A DNA stretch of 64,000 nt from Pseudomonas chlororaphis (GTDB lineage: Bacteria > Pseudomonadota > Gammaproteobacteria > Pseudomonadales > Pseudomonadaceae). The stretch is taken from the NCBI RefSeq assembly GCF_000783395.1, contig NZ_JSFK01000012.1, positions 62,001-126,000 of the forward strand, given 5' to 3'. Position numbers and translations under genes: made by a program. Position 1 is the stretch's first letter. Every line of letters starts with the position of its first letter. Below the pieces are notes generated by a model, which made no database searches, had not been told where the DNA came from, and saw nothing but the letters and a program-made list of their open reading frames with translations. Positions 39,094 to 47,976 of the stretch are shown here, one piece after another.

Positions 39094-40005
39094 TTACAGC
39101 ACAATACTCATACCGTCATACGCCACTTCAACATTACGCCGCGCCAGTTCGGCACGCTCCGGCGAATCTTCATCGAGAATCGGATTGGTATTGTTGATGT
39201 GGATAAGTACCTTGCGCTGTTCAGGCAACTGCTCCAGCACTTCGAGCATGCCGCCAGGCCCGTTCTGCGCCAGATGCCCCATCTCACGACCGGTACGCGT
39301 GCCGACGCCACGGCGCTGCATTTCATCGTCATCCCACATCGTGCCGTCGACCAGCAGGCAATCGCTGTCCGCCATGATGTCCAGCAGCGGCGCATCGACC
39401 TTGCCCAGGCCCGGCGCATAGAACAATTTGCCGCCGGTCTTCAAGTCTTCAACGATCAAACCGATGTTGTCGCCCGGGTGCGGATCGAAGCGGTGCGGCG
39501 AGTACGGCGGCGCGGCGCTGCGCAACGGCAGCGGGGTGAAACGCAGGTTCGGGCAGGCGGCCACGGTGAAGCTCTGGTCGAGTTCGATGCGGTTCCAGTC
39601 CAGCCCGCCGTTCCAGTGGGTGAGCATCTTGAACAGCGGGAAACCGGTGCTGAGGTCTTCGTGAACCATGTCCGTGCACCAGACCTGATGCGGGCAGCCT
39701 TCGCGCAGGCTGAGCAGACCGGTGGTGTGGTCGATCTGGCTGTCCATCAGAATGATTGCGCTGATGCCGGTGTCACGCAGGGCCCGGCCCGGTTGCATCG
39801 GGGCGAAGCTTTGCAGCTGCGCGCGGATATCCGGCGAGGCGTTGCACAGCACCCAGTTCACGCCGTCATCGGAGATCGCGATGGACGATTGGGTGCGGGC
39901 CTTGGCATTCAGGCTGCCGTCGCGAAAGCCTGCGCAATTGACGCAGTTGCAGTTCCACTGCGGAAAACCGCCGCCAGCGGCCGAACCCAGAATCTGGACG
40001 AACAT
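39094..40005 (-). CDS. pqqB: PqqB metallo-hydroxylase
   Basis: A 303-residue protein of the metallo-beta-lactamase fold, now regarded as an iron hydroxylase acting on the diamino-acid PQQ precursor. It starts [20 protein letters not shown] with the conserved cysteines of the NCNCVNC segment. [10 protein letters not shown] and [12 protein letters not shown] match the family. The ATG at 40005 has GGAG six bases ahead; a GTG two codons upstream overlaps that site and is not chosen. A hairpin separates it from pqqA. Confidence 0.95.
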   Translation of the reverse strand: MFVQILGSAAGGGFPQWNCNCVNCAGFRDGSLNAKARTQSSIAISDDGVNWVLCNASPDIRAQLQSFAPMQPGRALRDTGISAIILMDSQIDHTTGLLSLREGCPHQVWCTDMVHEDLSTGFPLFKMLTHWNGGLDWNRIELDQSFTVAACPNLRFTPLPLRSAAPPYSPHRFDPHPGDNIGLIVEDLKTGGKLFYAPGLGKVDAPLLDIMADSDCLLVDGTMWDDDEMQRRGVGTRTGREMGHLAQNGPGGMLEVLEQLPEQRKVLIHINNTNPILDEDSPERAELARRNVEVAYDGMSIVL

Positions 40006-40030
40006 GAACACTCCATCATTTCAACGCGGA

Positions 40031-40060
40031 AAATAAAACGCCCCGGCGAGCCGAGGCGTT
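40031..40060 (-). terminator. Hairpin with T-rich tail between pqqA and pqqB (probable partial terminator)
   Basis: On the minus strand AACGCCTCGG pairs with CCGGGGCGTT (one T-G pair) around CTCG, followed by TTATTT (40031-40060). It lies 26 bases past the pqqA stop. Leaky termination here would give more pqqA message than pqqB-H message, fitting the need for excess precursor peptide. Confidence 0.75.
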
Positions 40061-40086
40061 GCACTGCAATTCTACGTAAGCAGAAC

Positions 40087-40161
40087 TCAGCGGCTGGCGA
40101 AGTACATGGTGACTTCGAAGCCGATACGCAGGTCGGTGTAAGCCGGTTTTGTCCAGGACAT
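40087..40161 (-). CDS. pqqA: PQQ precursor peptide
   Basis: A 24-codon gene whose peptide reads [20 protein letters not shown] and then FASR. Glu16 and Tyr20, spaced as E-x3-Y, are the two residues that PqqE links and that become PQQ. GGAGACACCC precedes the ATG. It is the first gene of pqqABCDEH. Confidence 0.97.
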
Positions 40162-40317
40162 GGGTGTCTCCTTCAGGGTGGGTGGGATAGCGCTGTCCAT
40201 AGGTATAGTCCACGGCAGCGCAAAGATGTTCCAAATAGTTAGGCGGCTATGTTACTCAAAATTTCACCGGGTTTGCCCGTGAATCTTTGAGAAAGCTCCT
40301 TGCAGCCTCGGTAATGA

Positions 40318-42732
40318 TCAATTTGCCGCTTGCCATGGGGTTTCGGGGGCTGGATCGCTGGCAAGGCAGAGCCAGCCGCCTTCGGCGTTGATCAAACACT
40401 GTGCAGCGCTGAGCAGTGTCGGGCGGTCCAGTTGGCGGATCGCAATGATCAGTTGCTCAAGATAATCCGACGAGTGGCCTGCAAGCCTTGCCTGCCAAAG
40501 CAGCTCGGCAGCGTCTTTGCTGGACAGATTGGCGTCGTCGAATTGATTGGCGAGATTTTGCCGTTGCTGGCTGAGGCTGGCCTCATCGAGCTGTTCGATC
40601 AGCGCGGGAATGCCGTTGAGAAACTGTTGAATGTGCTCGAGTAATTCCGCAGGTTTGGCACTTGGCGATTGCACACCGAACAGGAGGGCGGTCTGGCCCT
40701 GTATCTTGCGCAACGCACTGAACACGGCGTAGCCCAATTGCAACTCGACTCGCAAACGCTGATAGAAGGGCGTTTGACCAAGTTGCGCGAGCATTCGCCA
40801 GGCGGCTTCGTCGGCGATGTCGCGGTTGGCGGTCGGGCAGTACAGCAGCAAAACGTGTTCGCTGGAGGCGGTATCGATGTGGCTCCAGTGTTTTTGCGCT
40901 GCGATCGCCTCAGCTGCTGGCAACTGATTGTCCGGGATCCCGGGAATGCGGCTAAGGGCCAGGCCCATGGCAGACTGTGTCTGTTGATTCAGACCCATGG
41001 CGAGGCCGTCCCAGTGCGAAGTTGTCCACAGGTGGCTGGCGTCGTCGCCGGTTTTGGCAGACTGCAGAACATGTTCCGGCAACGCCTTAAGCAGTTGGCG
41101 AATGGGGATCAGCGGCGTTTCCGGCTCACTACGTGGGGAATCCGCATCAACTTGCGTCAGACTTTTCAGCGCGTGCTCCAGGATGCTGGGCATCGATTCA
41201 TGAAGCCCGGTGAGCTTCAGGAGCCATTGAGTACCGGTGGCGTTGAAAGACACCTCTACCCCGGCTTCGCGCGCGTCCTGCTGCGTTTGCCGAAGACTGC
41301 GTTGCAATCTTGAGTGCAGATCAGCGGTGGCTGCAGCTTCCATGTGCCAACGCAGATAGATCGCGCCTTCATCGCCGCTGTCCGGCAATGCCTGGCTGAA
41401 TTGCATCGGCGAGCGTTCGCGACGGCCGCGCGAGCGATCCTGAGCGAACGTTCGCAAGCCACGGTGGGCGCTGGTCTGGCCGCGAATCAGTCCGGCGTTG
41501 GCCAGAGGCTCGCTGACTCGCAGAAATGGATTGGCAGCGGGCAGGTGCCAGTGCTCGCTGAAGTTATCCACAGTGCCGATTTTACCGAGGATCTGCCTGA
41601 GGGCTGCAACGCCGGAATCGGTCAGGCCGTGTTTCAACTGCTCACTGTCGAACCGCGCCAGTTGTAGCGCGCCGCTGACTTGCTGCTGACGTTGAAGCAG
41701 GGCGGCGTATTCCTCGCGCAGTGGCGCCCAATCTTGTTGAGCAAAGAAACTCACCCAATCGAGCAGGTCGTCGCGAATGGCTTTCAACGATTGGGACGGC
41801 GCGGTGAACTCCAGATCCAGCAATGCTTGCCCGGCGAATTGGTAAATCGGCGTGGCTTTTAATCCATCCGCCAGTTTTTGCTGCTGCAAATGCGCGAGCA
41901 ATCCGCCGGGCTTGGCGCTGTTCAACCAATGGCAAAGAAACGCCAACGCCACGCTGGACGATTCAGGCAGAGCCTCAAACGCGAATAACAGATTGCCGCG
42001 TCGCTCATCGACCTGTTGATAACTTTTCACCGCTAACGACAAGGGCAAAGCCTGCGCAACTTTATCCCCAGCCGGTAAAGCTGCTGCGAATTTCTCCGCC
42101 AATGCTTTCAACTCATCAAGACTCTGCGGTCCGACCAGGCTCAAGGTCATTTGCCCAGTCTGATAAAACTGCTGGTGGAAATCTTTCAACGCTTGTTGAA
42201 ATGCAGCTTGTTCGACTTGCAGGCTGTCGCGATTCCCCGCGTGAAAGCCGCGCAATGGATGCTCTGCCGGCAAACCTTCGTACAAGGCAAACTGCTGCTG
42301 CGCTGCAGGATCCTGCGACCAGGCGATAAATTCCGCCTGCAACACCTCTCGTTCCCGCAGCTGATCGTCCAGATTCATACGCGGCTTGGCGAGCATGTCT
42401 GACAGACGCTCCAGCCCAGCGCTGAACGCTTGTGTCGGCAACTCAAAGAAAAAATCAGTGGTGCGTTCGCGCGTGCTGGCATTCACCTGGCCACCGTGAC
42501 CTTGCACGTAAGCCATCAGCCCTTCGTTCGCCGGGAAACGCTCGGTGCCGAGAAACAGCAAATGTTCCAGAAAATGCGCCAGCCCCGGCCACGCCGACGG
42601 TACGTCATGGCTACCGGCAGCCACGCGCAAAACGGCGGCACTGCGCTTCAGGCCGGACGCATGACGCAGGGTCACGCGCAAGCCGTTGGCCAGGGTTTCG
42701 GTGTGGGGGCGGGGGTGAGTCGGCGCAGGCAT
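40318..42732 (-). CDS. pqqF: M16-family zinc protease of PQQ biosynthesis
   Basis: An 804-residue inverzincin protease that cuts PqqA (with PqqG in some organisms). The inverted zinc motif HFLEH (HxxEH) occurs in LAHFLEHLLFLGTERFP near residue 58, and the distal glutamate is in REREVLQAEFIAW. The C-terminal half is a second, inactive M16 lobe, as usual. The ATG at 42732 has GGAAG ahead; the GTG two codons earlier is weaker. It precedes pqqA by 156 bases, which probably hold the pqqA promoter, and follows davA by 38 bases, so it may be read from the dav side. Confidence 0.92.
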   Translation of the reverse strand: MPAPTHPRPHTETLANGLRVTLRHASGLKRSAAVLRVAAGSHDVPSAWPGLAHFLEHLLFLGTERFPANEGLMAYVQGHGGQVNASTRERTTDFFFELPTQAFSAGLERLSDMLAKPRMNLDDQLREREVLQAEFIAWSQDPAAQQQFALYEGLPAEHPLRGFHAGNRDSLQVEQAAFQQALKDFHQQFYQTGQMTLSLVGPQSLDELKALAEKFAAALPAGDKVAQALPLSLAVKSYQQVDERRGNLLFAFEALPESSSVALAFLCHWLNSAKPGGLLAHLQQQKLADGLKATPIYQFAGQALLDLEFTAPSQSLKAIRDDLLDWVSFFAQQDWAPLREEYAALLQRQQQVSGALQLARFDSEQLKHGLTDSGVAALRQILGKIGTVDNFSEHWHLPAANPFLRVSEPLANAGLIRGQTSAHRGLRTFAQDRSRGRRERSPMQFSQALPDSGDEGAIYLRWHMEAAATADLHSRLQRSLRQTQQDAREAGVEVSFNATGTQWLLKLTGLHESMPSILEHALKSLTQVDADSPRSEPETPLIPIRQLLKALPEHVLQSAKTGDDASHLWTTSHWDGLAMGLNQQTQSAMGLALSRIPGIPDNQLPAAEAIAAQKHWSHIDTASSEHVLLLYCPTANRDIADEAAWRMLAQLGQTPFYQRLRVELQLGYAVFSALRKIQGQTALLFGVQSPSAKPAELLEHIQQFLNGIPALIEQLDEASLSQQRQNLANQFDDANLSSKDAAELLWQARLAGHSSDYLEQLIIAIRQLDRPTLLSAAQCLINAEGGWLCLASDPAPETPWQAAN

Positions 42733-42770
42733 GGGCACTTCCAGAACAGTGAAGTGCCAATGCTAGCGGA

Positions 42771-43565
42771 TTAGCGCCGGTTGAGCGCGCCGTAAAGCTC
42801 CGGACGGCGGTCGCTGAGGTAGCGATTGGCCGCGCGCGAGTCGAGCATCAACTGCCGATCCAGTTCGCCGATGATCAGCGCTTCGTCGAGTCCGGCCTGA
42901 GCGATGCGGCTACCATCCGGTGCGGCGAGGCTGCTTTGCCCGCAATAGTGGATGTCGCCTTCGCTGCCGCAATAGTTGGCGTAGGCCACGTAGCACTGGT
43001 TTTCGAAAGCGCGTGAACGCACGGTGACGTCGGCGACGAAATCGAACGGAATCATGTTCGCCGTCGGCACCAGAATCAGCTCGGCGCCGGCGAGCGCCAG
43101 ACGCCGAGTGTTTTCCGGAAACTCCAGGTCGTAGCAGATCAGGAAGCCGAGCTTCCAGCCGTTGAGTTCGACGATGGGAAAATCATCATTGCCGGGGCTG
43201 AACATCGAGCGATCCAGATCACCGAACAGATGCGTCTTGCGATAATTGCACAGGCGCTCGCCGTGCGAATCGATCAACTGCACGGCGTTGTAGATCTGCC
43301 CGTCGGCGGTGCGCTCCGGGTAGCCATAAACAATCGCCAGACCGGCAGCCTTGGCGATCCGGCCGATCTGCTGCGCCCATTCACCGTTAAAGACCTCGGC
43401 CAAGGTGCTGACTGCTTCGGCGCCGATGTTGTAGCCGGTCATGAACATCTCCGGCAGCACCAGCAGGTCGGCGCCCTTGGCCTCCATCGCCACTTGATGG
43501 AGGCGTTGCAGATTGGCGGCGGGTTCCAGTGGCAGCGGCGGACATTGGTAAAGGGCTACACGCAT
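42771..43565 (-). CDS. davA: 5-aminovaleramidase (nitrilase superfamily)
   Basis: A 264-residue amidase that hydrolyses 5-aminovaleramide to 5-aminovalerate in the P. putida lysine pathway. The nitrilase triad is complete: E39 in LVLPEMFMTGY, K110 in NYRKTHLFG and C144 in FLICYDLEFPE. The length equals that of DavA, and it directly follows davB by 12 bases, which fixes the assignment within this broad family. Confidence 0.93.
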   Translation of the reverse strand: MRVALYQCPPLPLEPAANLQRLHQVAMEAKGADLLVLPEMFMTGYNIGAEAVSTLAEVFNGEWAQQIGRIAKAAGLAIVYGYPERTADGQIYNAVQLIDSHGERLCNYRKTHLFGDLDRSMFSPGNDDFPIVELNGWKLGFLICYDLEFPENTRRLALAGAELILVPTANMIPFDFVADVTVRSRAFENQCYVAYANYCGSEGDIHYCGQSSLAAPDGSRIAQAGLDEALIIGELDRQLMLDSRAANRYLSDRRPELYGALNRR

Positions 43566-43577
43566 CAGGGATTCCTC

Positions 43578-45260
43578 TTACTCGGGCAGGGCGATAGGGC
43601 CGATGTCTTTGAACACATCACCCGGGCCCGGGTTCGCTTTATGTGTCGACCCGCCGAAATGCTTGATGATCCCCCACACCGCGTTGAGCGAGGTTTGCAC
43701 TGCGCCTTCGACCCACGCCGGTGTCCACGAAACGTCGTCGCCGGCGATGAAAATTCCACGCTGCTCGGCTGGCATCTCGTCCTGCATGAAGTGCGCGTAC
43801 ATGCGCTGGTTGTAGCGATAGTGGCCGGGCAGTGCACCTTTGAAGGCGCCGAGGAAGTACGGGTCGGCTTCCCACGACACGGTGATCGGGTCGCCAATGA
43901 TCCGCGCGGCGATGTCGACTTTCGGGTAGATCTTTTTCAGCGCGTTCAACGCCAGCTCAACGCGCTTTTCCACAGGGTGCGGGAGCATTTTCAACGCATC
44001 GCTCATCCACGAGTACGACAGGCAGATCACGCCCGGCTTGTCGTCACCGTTATCGAACAGATAAGTGCCACGGGTCAGGCGATCGGTGAGGGTCATGCTC
44101 ATCAGGTCGCGACCGGTTTCCGGATCCTTGTCCTTCCAGAACGGTCGGTCGACCATCACGAAAGTCTTCGACGACTGCATGTAGCGGGTGCGGTCGAGGG
44201 CCATCCACATCTTCTGCGAGAACAGGCTTTCGTCGCATTCGATCTGGGTGGTCAGCAGCCAGCTCTGGCAAGTGGTCAGTACGGCGGCGTATTCACGGGT
44301 GTCGCCGTTGTTGTCGGTTACCGCGAAACGGCCATCCGGCGCGTGGGCGATTTTCTTCACGCCGGAACGCGGCGCGCCACGGTGCAGGGATTTCAGGCTG
44401 GTGCCTTCGGGCCAGTGCACGCAGCGCTCCGGCACATGCCGCCAGATGCCTTGCGGCACTTGCTCGACGCCGCCGACCACCAGGTGCTGGTGGTCGTCGC
44501 AGTTAGTCATCACCACGCGGAAGATTTCCAGCATCGAGTTGGGGAAGTCCGAATCCCAGCCGCCGGTGCCGAAACCGACCTGACCGAACACTTCGCGATG
44601 ATGGAACGACAGTTTGGCGAAGGCCTCGGACGTGGCGACGAAGTCATAGAAGGTGCGGTCGTCCCACAGCGGCACCAAGGTATTCCACAGCTCTTTCAGG
44701 CGCGGCACATCGCGGTCGCGAATGGCTTGCTGGATATCGGCGAACTGCGAGCCGGCCTCCAGTGCATCCGCCCAGGCGTCAGCCACTTCCTGAAACAGTG
44801 CAGGAAGATCCGCCAGTTTCTGTGCGTAATGGGTTTTGCCTTCCAGATCGATCACGGTGCTGCCGGATGCCGGCGTCAGCGGGTTCGGGAAAGGTTTGGT
44901 TTCGAGGCCGAGCTTGTCGACGTAGTGATAGAACGCGGTGGACGACACCGGAAAGCGCATGCCACCGAGTTCAGCGACGATACCGTCGGTGCCGTTGAAG
45001 GCCTGCGAGCGCAGACGCCCACCCAGTTTCGATGCCTCGTAAACCACCGGTTTCAAGCCGAGCTTCATCAGCTCGTAAGCGGCTACCAGCCCGGCGATAC
45101 CCGCGCCGACAATCGCCACTTCAGCGCCATGATTGTGCTCAGGAATGCTGCCGAGACCGGCCGGGTGTTCGATCCAGTCGTCAAAGGCGAACGGAAAGTC
45201 CGGGCCGAAAATGGTGACTGGTTTCTTACCGTCTGCAGGATGGCGATTGTTCTTGTTCAT
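43578..45260 (-). CDS. davB: L-lysine 2-monooxygenase
   Basis: A 560-residue flavoprotein that converts lysine, with oxygen, to 5-aminovaleramide. The FAD-binding Rossmann motif is VAIVGAGIAGLVAAYEL near residue 48, followed by YEASKLGGRLRSQ, the amine-oxidase family mark. The second FAD segment GIFIAGDDVSWTPAWVEGAV lies near the C-terminus. The length matches P. putida DavB. AAGGTCAGCC precedes the ATG. Together with davA and the Lrp-type gene it forms the aminovalerate lysine-catabolic locus; the later davDT genes are not in the window. Confidence 0.93.
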   Translation of the reverse strand: MNKNNRHPADGKKPVTIFGPDFPFAFDDWIEHPAGLGSIPEHNHGAEVAIVGAGIAGLVAAYELMKLGLKPVVYEASKLGGRLRSQAFNGTDGIVAELGGMRFPVSSTAFYHYVDKLGLETKPFPNPLTPASGSTVIDLEGKTHYAQKLADLPALFQEVADAWADALEAGSQFADIQQAIRDRDVPRLKELWNTLVPLWDDRTFYDFVATSEAFAKLSFHHREVFGQVGFGTGGWDSDFPNSMLEIFRVVMTNCDDHQHLVVGGVEQVPQGIWRHVPERCVHWPEGTSLKSLHRGAPRSGVKKIAHAPDGRFAVTDNNGDTREYAAVLTTCQSWLLTTQIECDESLFSQKMWMALDRTRYMQSSKTFVMVDRPFWKDKDPETGRDLMSMTLTDRLTRGTYLFDNGDDKPGVICLSYSWMSDALKMLPHPVEKRVELALNALKKIYPKVDIAARIIGDPITVSWEADPYFLGAFKGALPGHYRYNQRMYAHFMQDEMPAEQRGIFIAGDDVSWTPAWVEGAVQTSLNAVWGIIKHFGGSTHKANPGPGDVFKDIGPIALPE

Positions 45261-45422
45261 GGCTGACCTTGCTGGCGACCCGACGCGGGATGCGCGTCTG
45301 AGTATAGGAAAAGATGCCAGCCATTCTAGGGAGCGTAGAACACGTTAATAAGACGCAAAGTGTCGTCGTTTTGCCAGATTAGCGATCAATATGACGAGTA
45401 GCGACTACACATCGACCAAAAA

Positions 45423-45446
45423 GTGGGAGCGAGCCTGCTCGCGAAG
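45423..45446 (+). repeat. Single family B repeat
   Basis: GTGGGAGCGAGCCTGCTCGC then GAAG occurs without an inverted partner, between davB and the Lrp-type gene. Confidence 0.7.
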
Positions 45447-45483
45447 AGGCCCTGAAATCCACCCGAGAAGCCCGATCAAAATC

Positions 45484-45957
45484 TTAAACCGGCTGTCCCC
45501 GATCAATCTTGCTGCTCAAAATGATTGAAGTCGTGGTCTTCTCCACCCCGTCCACGCTGCCAATCTGATCGAGCAACTGATCCAGCTGCTCCGGCGAATC
45601 CGTACGCAACCATGCCACATAATCAAACTCGCCACTCACGGCACAAAGCTGCTGGACCTGCGCCATTGCACTCAACCGGCGCACCACCTCTTTGCCGGAA
45701 CGCGGCTGCACCTTGATCCCGACGTAGGCCTGCAAGCCGCCATCAACCACGCGTTGCCCAAGGCGCACACCATAACCGGTGATCACTTTGGCTTTTTCCA
45801 GGCGCGCCAGTCGCGACGTCACGGTGGTGCGCGCGATGCCCAATTGCCGGGCGAGCATGGCCACACTTTCGCGGGCGTTGATCTGCAGGGCGGCAATCAG
45901 CTGACGGTCGATTTCATCGAGTGCTGGCGGGCGGGTGTCGGGCAAGGGCAACTCCAT
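45484..45957 (-). CDS. Lrp/AsnC-family regulator of the lysine catabolic genes
   Basis: A 157-residue regulator. The N-terminal helix-turn-helix spans about 12-70 (LDEIDRQLIAALQINARESVAMLARQLGIARTTVTSRL) and the RAM ligand-binding domain about 80-150 (AYVGIKVQPRSGKEVVRRL, VSGEFDYVAWLRTD). It lies upstream of davB on the same strand across 223 bases and is in the same position in P. putida, so lysine or a related amino acid is a likely ligand, by inference. Confidence 0.88.
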   Translation of the reverse strand: MELPLPDTRPPALDEIDRQLIAALQINARESVAMLARQLGIARTTVTSRLARLEKAKVITGYGVRLGQRVVDGGLQAYVGIKVQPRSGKEVVRRLSAMAQVQQLCAVSGEFDYVAWLRTDSPEQLDQLLDQIGSVDGVEKTTTSIILSSKIDRGQPV

Positions 45958-46104
45958 TGGTGCGGATCAGTGGTTTGTGCATGTTACAGACTCAATCGTG
46001 GGGACGCTGCGCAAGGTCGTGCTCATGTCCGGCATTCAGTGGCATTTCGTGAGCGACGACTTTTCTGCGGCGGGCAGGCGATCTCATGAGCGGAAAAGCA
46101 CACG

Positions 46105-46130
46105 CAAAAAACCGCCCGTCACGGGCGGTT
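46105..46130 (-). terminator. Rho-independent terminator of the PAAR-effector-immunity module
   Basis: AACCGCCCG pairs with CGGGCGGTT around TCA/TGA (46110-46130), and on the minus strand five further T residues follow. It lies 43 bases past the stop of the immunity-like gene. Confidence 0.85.
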
Positions 46131-46172
46131 CAGCATGTGCGGCGTACGTCGATTTTTTCTACGCGCTGATAG

Positions 46173-47261
46173 CTACAAGAGTTCTGCCAGCGAATTTGTA
46201 GAGTCCAGAGGCGGTTCGTCGCGCAGCAACTTGAGGCGCCAGTCTGTAATCGAACTGTCGTCAACATCCAGGCGTTTAAGCCACTGATCGGCTGACCATC
46301 CGACCAATCTCAACTCCCCCGCGTGACTGTTGCCATGCAGCGACTCGACAGACTCGTAGCGAACAGGTTTGAGCAGATGGTTTATCAGTACATATGGCGC
46401 TGGTCTCAGATCCTCGCCGTCGCCGGCTATGTACGGGTGAGCGCCCGACTGGATGATCACACCTTCGTCGTAGGTATAAAACGCGAAATGGCTAGCGGGT
46501 AGCTGTGCTCGCAAAGCTTCCAGGCCGCCGGCCGACTCAAGGCGTTCATTATCTAAAAGTGTGAGCCAACTGACCGTTTTAATCTTGGCTTGCTTGAAGG
46601 TTTTACGACCCGACAGCAAGAATGCGGAGCCCACATCCAGACCCGGCATACGCGCGGCCATGAAAGCCTCAGTGGGCTGATTGTCATCCTGATTGCCGAT
46701 CGACAGATTGAACGCATGGCCTGCGTAGCCTTGTTGTGGGTTCAGGCGTCGTGCGAATCCATGGAACAGCTTCAAGAAGCTCAGCGGATTTTGTTCCTGG
46801 AACAACAGCGGTACCGAAAACTCCAGTACACCGATATTGTTCCCCATGTTGGCTTGCCAGGCACGAGGTCCCAGAATGCTGAAAAGCCATGCGCTCGCAT
46901 CTTTGGACTGTTTGCCGCTGGTGTAATGGAAGCTCAGGAAGTCGTTCTCTCCCATAGGTTCCATCATTTTTCGCAGCGTACGCGCCTGATCGTATGGCGT
47001 TACACGTTCTCCCTGAGGTGGGCTGTCACGTACCACCCAGGTCAAATGATCCGCAGCCAATGCCTGGAACTCGTCGAAGCATTTGCACAGCGCCTCGCGA
47101 ACCAAGGGAGTATGGGCATCCTTGATATACAACGTTGCGCGTAAACAGAGAGCAGCGCCGATATAGTCCCCGGGCCCACCTTTCATCAGCAGACTGCCCG
47201 GTACTTCCAGTACATGAGGCTGCTTGATCAACTCTGCAGCCATGTCGAATGGTTGTTCCAT
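46173..47261 (-). CDS. DUF3396-like immunity protein of the type VI cargo module
   Basis: A 362-residue cytoplasmic protein with no signal peptide or membrane segment. GALCLRATLYIKDAHTPLVR, then GPRAWQANMGNNIGVLEFSVPL and HGFARRLNPQQGYAGHAF match my memory of the DUF3396 (type VI immunity) family, found beside T6SS toxins. It follows the nuclease-like gene by 16 bases, and neutralising that toxin is the expected role. The ATG at 47261 has GGAG six bases ahead and so is preferred to the ATG at 47273, which would begin inside that site. Family assignment is from pattern memory and needs a profile search. Confidence 0.72.
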   Translation of the reverse strand: MEQPFDMAAELIKQPHVLEVPGSLLMKGGPGDYIGAALCLRATLYIKDAHTPLVREALCKCFDEFQALAADHLTWVVRDSPPQGERVTPYDQARTLRKMMEPMGENDFLSFHYTSGKQSKDASAWLFSILGPRAWQANMGNNIGVLEFSVPLLFQEQNPLSFLKLFHGFARRLNPQQGYAGHAFNLSIGNQDDNQPTEAFMAARMPGLDVGSAFLLSGRKTFKQAKIKTVSWLTLLDNERLESAGGLEALRAQLPASHFAFYTYDEGVIIQSGAHPYIAGDGEDLRPAPYVLINHLLKPVRYESVESLHGNSHAGELRLVGWSADQWLKRLDVDDSSITDWRLKLLRDEPPLDSTNSLAELL

Positions 47262-47277
47262 TGTGTGCTCCATCAAC

Positions 47278-47976
47278 TTAATACGCAGGCAGCATGGGTC
47301 GAGGGCTGCGTCCGCGGCTCACCACATACAAGATGGCGCTGGCGATCGCTGCTGCCCATCCCAGTTGCTCGACCGGGATTTTGGATGTCTGTTTTTTTTG
47401 ACTGCAGTCACAGTCTTCAGGGCTCATTATCACGACCTTCTTTCCACTGCCTGCGATCCTTTCATAAGCTTGAGCTTGCTCGGGATCTTCCGGGTCCGGG
47501 GGGAACTTCATCTCCACCAGCACTTTGATATTGTCTTGGGTGGGTGCTCCCCTCGGGTTATTCAGGACGAGCACATCGGGTCGTCGAATCATGCCGCTGT
47601 TTTTCACGAACGGCGGATGCTCAGGATCTGCATCCCAGTACTTCTCGATCCAGCCCGGAATCCAGCCATGCGGGTTAGTGCCTGTCTGACTATCCAGAAT
47701 CGGCTGCGGAGGTTCTTTGGTCATGTCGTAACTGATTTCCGGTTTGTACGGACTCCTTCCTTGCAGAAGTTCGTCCAACTCGCCCAAACGTTGCGCTACG
47801 CAGGACTGCTTGAGGCTCTTGCCGTCCTTGCTGATGTTCGGCGTAGTGCTGCAGTAACACATCGCCGAGCAAAGTACTTCGCGATCCTGCGGGTCGAGTT
47901 TGGGCTCCAGGACGCTGACAGGATTCATCTGACCCTCTGGTTTCATGCCACCTTGGGATACGGACGGTTCAGTCAT
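47278..47976 (-). CDS. Predicted VRR-NUC / PD-(D/E)XK nuclease toxin (type VI cargo effector)
   Basis: A 232-residue protein. The putative nuclease core is at about 135-185: RRPDVLVLNNP (D), then IKVLVEMKFP (ExK), then QAQAYERI, the order D...ExK...QxxxY seen in VRR-NUC nucleases. Upstream, VLCSAMCYCSTTPN and KQSCVAQRL give four clustered cysteines (about 36-65) that could bind metal. A hydrophobic stretch (LGWAAAIASAILYVVS) sits near the C-terminus. It overlaps the PAAR gene by eight bases (ATG at 47976) and is followed at once by the immunity-like gene, the classic toxin position. No PAAR or Rhs part is fused to it. DNA would be the expected target; this is not shown. Confidence 0.68.
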   Translation of the reverse strand: MTEPSVSQGGMKPEGQMNPVSVLEPKLDPQDREVLCSAMCYCSTTPNISKDGKSLKQSCVAQRLGELDELLQGRSPYKPEISYDMTKEPPQPILDSQTGTNPHGWIPGWIEKYWDADPEHPPFVKNSGMIRRPDVLVLNNPRGAPTQDNIKVLVEMKFPPDPEDPEQAQAYERIAGSGKKVVIMSPEDCDCSQKKQTSKIPVEQLGWAAAIASAILYVVSRGRSPRPMLPAY

